Shown here in pieces: positions 5,576 through 9,434 of a DNA stretch of 9,434 bases. Numbering within the stretch: position 1 is the first letter of the stretch; each line of letters begins with the position of its first letter. The stretch lies in contig JADGCE010000050.1 of assembly GCA_015229095.1 (NCBI GenBank), positions 7,468-16,901 on the forward strand, read 5' to 3'. The position numbers and the translations under genes were made by a program. Under the pieces are notes generated by a model that ran no database searches, had not been told where the DNA came from, and saw only the letters and a program-made list of their open reading frames with translations. This DNA is from Magnetococcales bacterium. GTDB lineage: Bacteria; Pseudomonadota; Magnetococcia; Magnetococcales; Magnetaquicoccaceae.

Positions 5576-6916
5576 ATGTCTACACAGCAGGGTATGACAG
5601 GCGGGCAAGCTTCGTCGAAAGATTTGTCTGGCGATTATTCGCCCCAGTCGCTGGAGGCGTTGATCAAGGATCGGGGCGACTGTATCGGTTCGCAGTTGTG
5701 TTCTCTTTGGATCAGTTCCAAGTTCCAGCGCATCTTCAGTTCGACTTTGCAGAGGGGAGTGGGGTTTGAGGCGTTTTGTGTGGGCACCCGCCCGGACGGG
5801 ACAGAGGTGCCCTCAGGGGATCTCTTTTCCAGTGTTTGCAAGACGGAAGATCTGGATCTGGTGGACCGCCTGCGCCTGTTGCTGCACCTGAAAAGTTTCA
5901 AAGCATCCGGAGTCTCCGATCGCTGGGTTTTCACCAACCTGCATCCGCGCATCATGCTGGGTCACAAGGAGCCGGATCCCAGTTTTCTGCTCGCTGCCCT
6001 GGAGCATACAGGTCTCTCCCCCAATCAGGTGGTGGTCGCTCTCCGCGAGCATACCCAGGATCGGCAGGCAAAATTGGTCCGGGTGATTGACGTGCTCCGT
6101 GAGGCGGGTTGTCTGGTGGTCTTCGACGACTTTTTGGCCGAGTCGGCCAACCTGGACAGTTTGTGGAAATTGCGCCCGGACATTGTCAAGCTGAACCGCA
6201 TGTGGCTGGTCAATGCCGCCCGCAGCGGTCGCGCCAAGCGCATGTTGGCCAAGCTGGTCTCCCTGGTGCATGCCTCCGGCGCCTTGGTGCTGATCGAACA
6301 GATCGCCAGCGAAGAGGAGGCCTTCATGGCCATGCGCATGGAGGCTGATTTTGTTCAGGGGCCCTTCTGGGGAGCCTATGACGCCACGTTGACTGTGGCG
6401 CAACGCGGTGGTCATGATGTGGAGAGTCAAACCATGGACCGCTCCTTTGCCATCCTGTTGGCGAAAAGCGAGCAGGTGGCCGAGCAGGATCATCGGCAGA
6501 TGGATTTTGAAATGGGTTGTTTCAGCGGGGAGGTGCTGGAGTGTGCCTGGGCCCTGGCCGATGGGGTGCCTCTGGAAGAGGCAGCGCGCAACTTGTTGCA
6601 TACACCGAGGGTGGAGCGGGTCTATCTCCTGAATAACCGGGGTGTGCAGACCGGGCCCGATATTTTCCGCAAGGGGGAGCCCCTGCATCTGGATCCCCGT
6701 TTCAAGCCGTTGCGGGACTCCACCGGAGCCACCTGGACCCGCCGTTTCAGTTTTCACGATGCCATCCGGGAGCCGGGCGTGGTGCAACTTTCTCCCCCGT
6801 ACCGTTCCAACGCCAGCCGGAATGTCTGTACGACGCTGTCGGTAACGGTAATGATTCAAGATGTTCAGCATGTATTGTGTTGTGATGTGGAGTGGCGCGA
6901 AGGCGTGATTTTGTGA
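5576..6916 (+). CDS. degenerate EAL-domain c-di-GMP protein with C-terminal sensor-like domain
   Basis: The 446-residue protein has an EAL domain at about residues 40-275. EAL family landmarks seen are E65 (FEAF, degenerate EAL), N121 (FTNLHP), D184-D185 (FDDF), K205 (IVKLNR), E241 (LIEQ) and Q261 (QGPF). The K205 to E241 (36) and K205 to Q261 (56) spacings equal those of active enzymes such as RocR. Two features are missing: the metal-binding Glu of the ExTE motif aligns with A155 (VALREH), and the loop-6 DFGTGYSSL motif is DFLAESANL. It may therefore bind c-di-GMP without cleaving it, or have weak activity. Residues 290-446 form a separate domain with VERVYLLNNRGVQ and REPGVVQLSPPYRS, reminiscent of Cache/PDC- or YkuI-C-like sensor domains. 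No membrane segment or signal peptide is visible. The GAGGGAGG ribosome binding site at 5564-5571 supports the ATG at 5576. Confidence 0.85.
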   Translation: MSTQQGMTGGQASSKDLSGDYSPQSLEALIKDRGDCIGSQLCSLWISSKFQRIFSSTLQRGVGFEAFCVGTRPDGTEVPSGDLFSSVCKTEDLDLVDRLRLLLHLKSFKASGVSDRWVFTNLHPRIMLGHKEPDPSFLLAALEHTGLSPNQVVVALREHTQDRQAKLVRVIDVLREAGCLVVFDDFLAESANLDSLWKLRPDIVKLNRMWLVNAARSGRAKRMLAKLVSLVHASGALVLIEQIASEEEAFMAMRMEADFVQGPFWGAYDATLTVAQRGGHDVESQTMDRSFAILLAKSEQVAEQDHRQMDFEMGCFSGEVLECAWALADGVPLEEAARNLLHTPRVERVYLLNNRGVQTGPDIFRKGEPLHLDPRFKPLRDSTGATWTRRFSFHDAIREPGVVQLSPPYRSNASRNVCTTLSVTVMIQDVQHVLCCDVEWREGVIL

Positions 6917-7749
6917 TGGAAGGCGTGCCTCCAGAGACTCTTGTCTCCGTTGTTCGCGGGCAGTTGCTCCGTCCGAGGGCCCTCTCGGTGCGGGTTGCCG
7001 GGGCTGTGAGTGGTATGCTGGGGGTGGATGATCCTCTGGATGGCCTTTCTCTGGAGGTGCTTGCGGGGCGTGAACCGTTTGAGGTGGAGCTGTTGCTGTC
7101 GCCCCTCTTCACCCCCAACGTGCTGGATCGGGAGGCCTGTGAGTTTGCTCTGCCGGCCTCCGGCTTGGCGGTGGGGGTCGTAGAGGCGTTGGTCATGACC
7201 CTGACGTCAGCGGAACTTTTCTGCCCGGTCTCCTACGGTCATCGGGGGCAGGCGGTTCCGCTTCTGGGGGTGGTGATTGAGCGCTATGTGCGCCTGCTCC
7301 ACCTGGAAGCCCCGGTCCCTCCCCTGGTGCTGCCTCGGTTGGAGGGTTGGCAGGAGGGGGATGCCCGTCTGGTTCTCTTCAGCCTAGCCCGCCGCCCGGT
7401 CTGGCAATCGGAGCAGCGGTCACGGTTGCTGGACCGCTTGCTGCAGGCCATGTTGGCAAGGGGTAGCTGCCAGGTGGACAAGGTGCGGTTTTTAACCGAT
7501 TTTGTGGCCTCATACCGTCCAACCGGAGAGCGGGAGCTCCTGCAGGCCCTGACCAATCTGGTGGATGCCTATCACCGGGATCATGAGCATCCCATCTACA
7601 ACCAGCAATTGGAACATTACCAGGGGGGGAATATCCGCTCCAGCTCCTGCGGGGCGGATGTGCGGGCCTATCGATTGGCCATGGCTCATGCCCTGCTCGT
7701 CGATTTGGACCATGCACCGGCCCGAACCAGTGGGGCAGCTTCCCGCTGA
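6916..7749 (+). CDS. unrecognised protein overlapping the EAL gene
   Basis: I do not recognise this 277-residue protein. The ATG at 6916 shares its A with the TGA stop of the EAL gene (6914-6916), the classic overlap of coupled genes. The same frame is open further upstream (a GTG-type start near 6892 is possible), but the overlap makes 6916 the better start. It is rich in Leu and Val, with several Arg/Glu helical stretches (RSRLLDRLLQAML, GERELLQALTNLVDAYHRD) and a Gln/His/Tyr-rich segment near the C-terminus (HPIYNQQLEHYQGGN). No signal peptide, membrane segment or catalytic motif is evident, so it is probably a soluble cytoplasmic protein. Codon and base use match the EAL gene. Its position suggests a partner or output component for the EAL protein; this is inference from context only. 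Confidence 0.8.
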   Translation: MEGVPPETLVSVVRGQLLRPRALSVRVAGAVSGMLGVDDPLDGLSLEVLAGREPFEVELLLSPLFTPNVLDREACEFALPASGLAVGVVEALVMTLTSAELFCPVSYGHRGQAVPLLGVVIERYVRLLHLEAPVPPLVLPRLEGWQEGDARLVLFSLARRPVWQSEQRSRLLDRLLQAMLARGSCQVDKVRFLTDFVASYRPTGERELLQALTNLVDAYHRDHEHPIYNQQLEHYQGGNIRSSSCGADVRAYRLAMAHALLVDLDHAPARTSGAASR

Positions 7750-7768
7750 ACCGATTCGCTTTCCGCTT

Positions 7769-8542
7769 TTAATGGGGAGGAAAACTCTTGGCGAGGCGGA
7801 AGCCCAGGTCGTTGCGCCGGTCACCAGGGTCGTTGACGTAGCGATTGTGGTAGCGGGCACTTTCCCGACAGTTGCGCCAACTGCCGCCCCGCACGACTCG
7901 GAAAAAGCCGTCAGATGCTCCCTGAGGGTTCTCTCGCGGCGAGTTTTCGTAATAATAGCCATCATACCAGTCCGACACCCACTCCCAGACATTGCCGCTC
8001 ATGTCATATATCCCCAGTCCGTTGGCACCCTTCTGCCCTACCGGATGTATCCTGCCGCCGCTGTTGCCATCGTACCATGCCAGGTTATCCACATCTTCTC
8101 CACCACAATATTTCTCCAGCCTGCTGCCTCCACTCCGACACGCATATTCCCACTCCGCCTCCGTTGGTAACCGATACCCTCCCCCCTGCTGAGCATTCAA
8201 CTTTCGGATAAACGCCTGGGCATCATCCCAGGATACAGATTTGACAGGACAGTGGTCACCACACGCATCATAAACAGGGGGATCTGTTCCCATCACCGCC
8301 TTCCACTGCCCCTGTGTCACCTCATACTTGCCGATATCAAACGCGCTGACACACACCTCATGTATCGGTTTTTCATCGTAATGGCTACCTCCCCCCATTT
8401 GGAAACAGCCGGCTGGAACACGAACAAACGGACCCGCCATCCTGGTTTCCTCTTCTGACAGCCCGGCTGCAGAAGAGGTACTGGCGACCCAGAGCGCGCA
8501 CATCACACCCACCACACCTACCCAATACTTTGGTTTCAGCAT
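7769..8542 (-). CDS. exported SUMF1/FGE-sulfatase-fold protein (formylglycine-generating enzyme-like)
   Basis: The 257-residue protein starts with a Sec signal peptide: Lys at positions 3 and 5, a hydrophobic core at 7-20, and a likely cut after the TSSA or SAA stretch near residue 25. The mature part shows the full FGE-sulfatase pattern: VPAGCFQMGG (42-51), the YEVTQGQW segment (73-80), PVKSVSWDDAQAFIRKLN (99-116), YRLPTEAEWEYACR (123-136), GIYDMSGNVWEWVSDWY (177-193), RVVRGGSWRN (215-224) and GFRLA (247-251). True FGE enzymes carry two copper-binding cysteines just after the GGS motif; here the segment reads GGSWRNCRESARYHNR with a single Cys (C225), so sulfatase activation is unlikely. C46, C64, C94, C98, C135 and C146 could form disulfides outside the cytoplasm. 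The role is unknown; relatives are often regulators, binding proteins or non-heme enzymes. A GGAAGGGGGG purine run lies about 4 bases before the ATG. It converges on the preceding gene with 19 bp between stops. Confidence 0.93.
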   Translation of the reverse strand: MLKPKYWVGVVGVMCALWVASTSSAAGLSEEETRMAGPFVRVPAGCFQMGGGSHYDEKPIHEVCVSAFDIGKYEVTQGQWKAVMGTDPPVYDACGDHCPVKSVSWDDAQAFIRKLNAQQGGGYRLPTEAEWEYACRSGGSRLEKYCGGEDVDNLAWYDGNSGGRIHPVGQKGANGLGIYDMSGNVWEWVSDWYDGYYYENSPRENPQGASDGFFRVVRGGSWRNCRESARYHNRYVNDPGDRRNDLGFRLAKSFPPH

Positions 8543-8578
8543 AGAACCCCCCTTCCTATGGAACAGCCCAGGCAGACC

Positions 8579-8594
8579 TTGGCCTCGTGGCCAA
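8579..8594. promoter_or_regulatory. perfect 6-bp inverted repeat in the SUMF1-like leader
   Basis: TTGGCC-TCGT-GGCCAA is a perfect inverted repeat with a 4-base loop, 37 bp before the SUMF1-like ATG. It could be an RNA hairpin in the leader or a binding site for a dimeric regulator. No T tract follows on either strand, so it is not a standard terminator. Confidence 0.4.
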
Positions 8595-8696
8595 CACAGT
8601 CACCTACTGTAACACAACGGCACACGCACAGCAATCTGGCGTGATATTCTGCATGCGACGCCGTCAGCACAGCCGATCGGATATTCCGCCTTATCA

Positions 8697-8723
8697 AACA
8701 TAACGTATTCCTGTACATGTCAA
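8697..8723 (-). promoter_or_regulatory. candidate promoter for the SUMF1-like gene
   Basis: On the minus strand, a consensus TTGACA (8723 down to 8718) precedes TATGTT (8702 down to 8697; 4 of 6 matches) with a 15-base spacer. TTTGAT at 8698-8693 is an alternative with a 19-base spacer. Neither spacing is ideal. A transcript from here would have a leader of roughly 150 bases. Confidence 0.25.
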
Positions 8724-8742
8724 AATCAAATTACTGCGCTTG

Positions 8743-8772
8743 TTGACAGATGGCGTGGCACTGTGGTACAGG
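8743..8772 (+). promoter_or_regulatory. candidate promoter for hsdM
   Basis: A consensus TTGACA at 8743-8748 faces hsdM. The best -10 at an 18-base spacing is TACAGG (8767-8772), only 3 of 6 matches, so the -10 is poor and an activator might be needed. A transcript would have a leader of about 130 bases before the hsdM ATG. Confidence 0.25.
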
Positions 8773-8847
8773 TTGCCGTCAGGGATTGGTTGGAGTGCCA
8801 TTCGATGTGGGGGTGGCGGGTTTGGTGAGCGGGTGTCGGTGCGGGAC

Positions 8848-8866
8848 GGCCAAGCGGTTTGGGGCC
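8848..8866 (+). repeat. G-rich imperfect hairpin upstream of hsdM
   Basis: GGCCAA (8848-8853) can pair with TTGG (8859-8862) and CC (8865-8866) around the loop GCGGT, leaving GG at 8863-8864 as a bulge. It sits in a G-rich stretch (about 8805-8875) unlike the flanking coding DNA. It resembles the short G/C-rich hairpins that some bacteria carry in many intergenic copies, but only one copy is in this window, so a dispersed repeat family is a guess. Confidence 0.25.
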
Positions 8867-8911
8867 AGGATTCGGTGGATACACGCCTCTGTCTGTGTGG
8901 TGATTGCCTAA

Positions 8912-9434
8912 ATGTTTGAGCAAGCCTTCAAGAATATTGACGATGTTCTCCACAAAGAGGCCGGATGCACCACCGAGCTTGATTACACCGAGCAATCTTC
9001 TTGGTTGTTGTTTTTGAAATACCTGGACAGTCTGGAGCAGGACAAGGCCATGGAGGCCGAACTGGAAGGGCGGCGGTATACCTTTATCCTGGATGCGCCC
9101 TATCGATGGGAGAGTTGGGCCGCACCCAAGGATAAAAATGGCAAGCTTGACCACGATAGGGCACTGACTGGCGATGATTTGTGTGACTTTGTCGATCGCA
9201 ATCTCTTCCCCTATCTGCACGGTTTCAAACGGAAGGCCAGCGGACCGAACACCATCGAGTACAAGATCGGCGAGATTTTTGGTGAGATCAAAAACAAAAT
9301 CCGCAGCGGTTACATTTTACGGGATGTGATCGACCATATTGACGAATTACGCTTCCGTTCCCAGGCTGAAAAGCACGAGCTCTCCTATCTGTATGAAGCC
9401 AAGATCAAGAACATGGGCAACGCCGGGCGCAACG
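8912..9434 (+). CDS. hsdM: type I restriction-modification system, DNA methyltransferase subunit HsdM (3' end outside window)
   Basis: The frame is open from ATG 8912 to the right edge, giving 174 codons. TAA at 8909-8911 stands directly before the ATG, so this is the first possible start. GGTGA at 8899-8903 is a modest ribosome binding site. The translation begins MFEQAFKNIDDVLHKEAG, then TELDYTEQSSWLLFLKYLD, RYTFILDAPYRWESWA, KIGEIFGEIKNKIRSGYILR and DVIDHIDELRF, and ends in YEAKIKNMGNAGRN. This is the N-terminal helical HsdM_N domain and the conserved segment just before the catalytic fold. In the family HsdM makes N6-methyladenine and, with HsdS and HsdR, forms the modification or restriction complex. 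The SAM-binding and NPPF motifs, and hsdS and hsdR, would lie beyond the window. The DNA seems somewhat less G+C-rich than the upstream genes, which fits horizontal acquisition but does not prove it. Confidence 0.93.
   Translation, partial: MFEQAFKNIDDVLHKEAGCTTELDYTEQSSWLLFLKYLDSLEQDKAMEAELEGRRYTFILDAPYRWESWAAPKDKNGKLDHDRALTGDDLCDFVDRNLFPYLHGFKRKASGPNTIEYKIGEIFGEIKNKIRSGYILRDVIDHIDELRFRSQAEKHELSYLYEAKIKNMGNAGRN

Larger units (their letters stand above)
8543..8911. other. divergent intergenic region between the SUMF1-like gene and hsdM
   Basis: This 369-bp stretch contains no gene I can support; open frames across it are short or antisense to hsdM. It holds two outward-facing TTGACA hexamers 19 bp apart, a hairpin near the SUMF1-like start, an imperfect inverted repeat (ACAGT-CACCT-ACTGT, about 8597-8611) and a G-rich tract at about 8805-8875 with another hairpin. 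Those elements have their own entries. Its first half has mixed composition and its second half is G-rich on the plus strand. Confidence 0.6.

Noticed and set aside
5813..6871. 352-codon antisense open frame opposite the EAL gene
   Set aside because: Same compositional shadow; the plus strand has EAL motifs with correct spacing.
8536..8718. Small minus-strand open frame of 60 codons upstream of the SUMF1-like gene
   Set aside because: It is Cys- and Arg-rich, overlaps the SUMF1-like start and the candidate promoter region, and has no convincing ribosome binding site.
8726..9220. 164-codon minus-strand open frame covering the hsdM start and its upstream region
   Set aside because: It is antisense to a clear HsdM N-terminus, and its C-terminal half is a Pro-rich translation of the G-rich intergenic tract.

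Overview
The window reads as a bacterial chromosome, probably from a Gram-negative proteobacterium. It has good Shine-Dalgarno sites, G+C-rich coding DNA, the widespread dnaX-ybaB-recR gene order, an EAL-type c-di-GMP protein and an exported SUMF1-like protein. A two-subunit pyruvate:ferredoxin oxidoreductase points to anaerobic, microaerophilic or CO2-fixing metabolism. A deep-branching lineage such as the Magnetococcales would fit this mix, but that is only a guess; no taxonomic marker in the window proves it.

Bases 1-1612 form a DNA replication and repair cluster on the plus strand. It holds the 3' end of dnaX (with an Ala/Pro/Val linker encoded by a 24-bp tandem repeat), ybaB one base later, and recR. 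Bases 1613-1729 are a regulatory gap with a 12-bp direct repeat spaced exactly 22 bp. Bases 1730-5439 encode a NifJ-like enzyme cut into two chains: an alpha-gamma chain (POR_N, domain II, gamma) and a beta chain (two [4Fe-4S] ferredoxin-type motifs plus the TPP domain with the proximal cluster). Together they should interconvert pyruvate and CoA with acetyl-CoA, CO2 and reduced ferredoxin or flavodoxin.

Bases 5440-5575 are a leader with odd homopolymer tracts. Two overlapping genes follow: a degenerate EAL-domain protein with an extra C-terminal domain (5576-6916) and an unrecognised 277-residue protein (6916-7749) whose ATG shares one base with the EAL stop. They are probably co-translated and may act together. 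Convergent to them on the minus strand is a secreted SUMF1/FGE-sulfatase-fold protein (7769-8542) that lacks the cysteine pair of true formylglycine-generating enzymes.

Bases 8543-8911 are a divergent intergenic region with two outward-facing TTGACA hexamers and two short hairpins. After it, the N-terminal part of hsdM, the methyltransferase subunit of a type I restriction-modification system, runs off the right edge. This is the likely left edge of a defence or accessory segment. No tRNA, rRNA, CRISPR array, transposase or prophage gene was seen.

The observations most worth checking are: a dnaX-type A AAA AAG slippery heptamer in ybaB, followed at the right distance by a small hairpin, with a -1 frame that stays open up to the recR start; the phased direct repeats before the oxidoreductase operon; and the degenerate EAL protein with its unknown overlapping partner.
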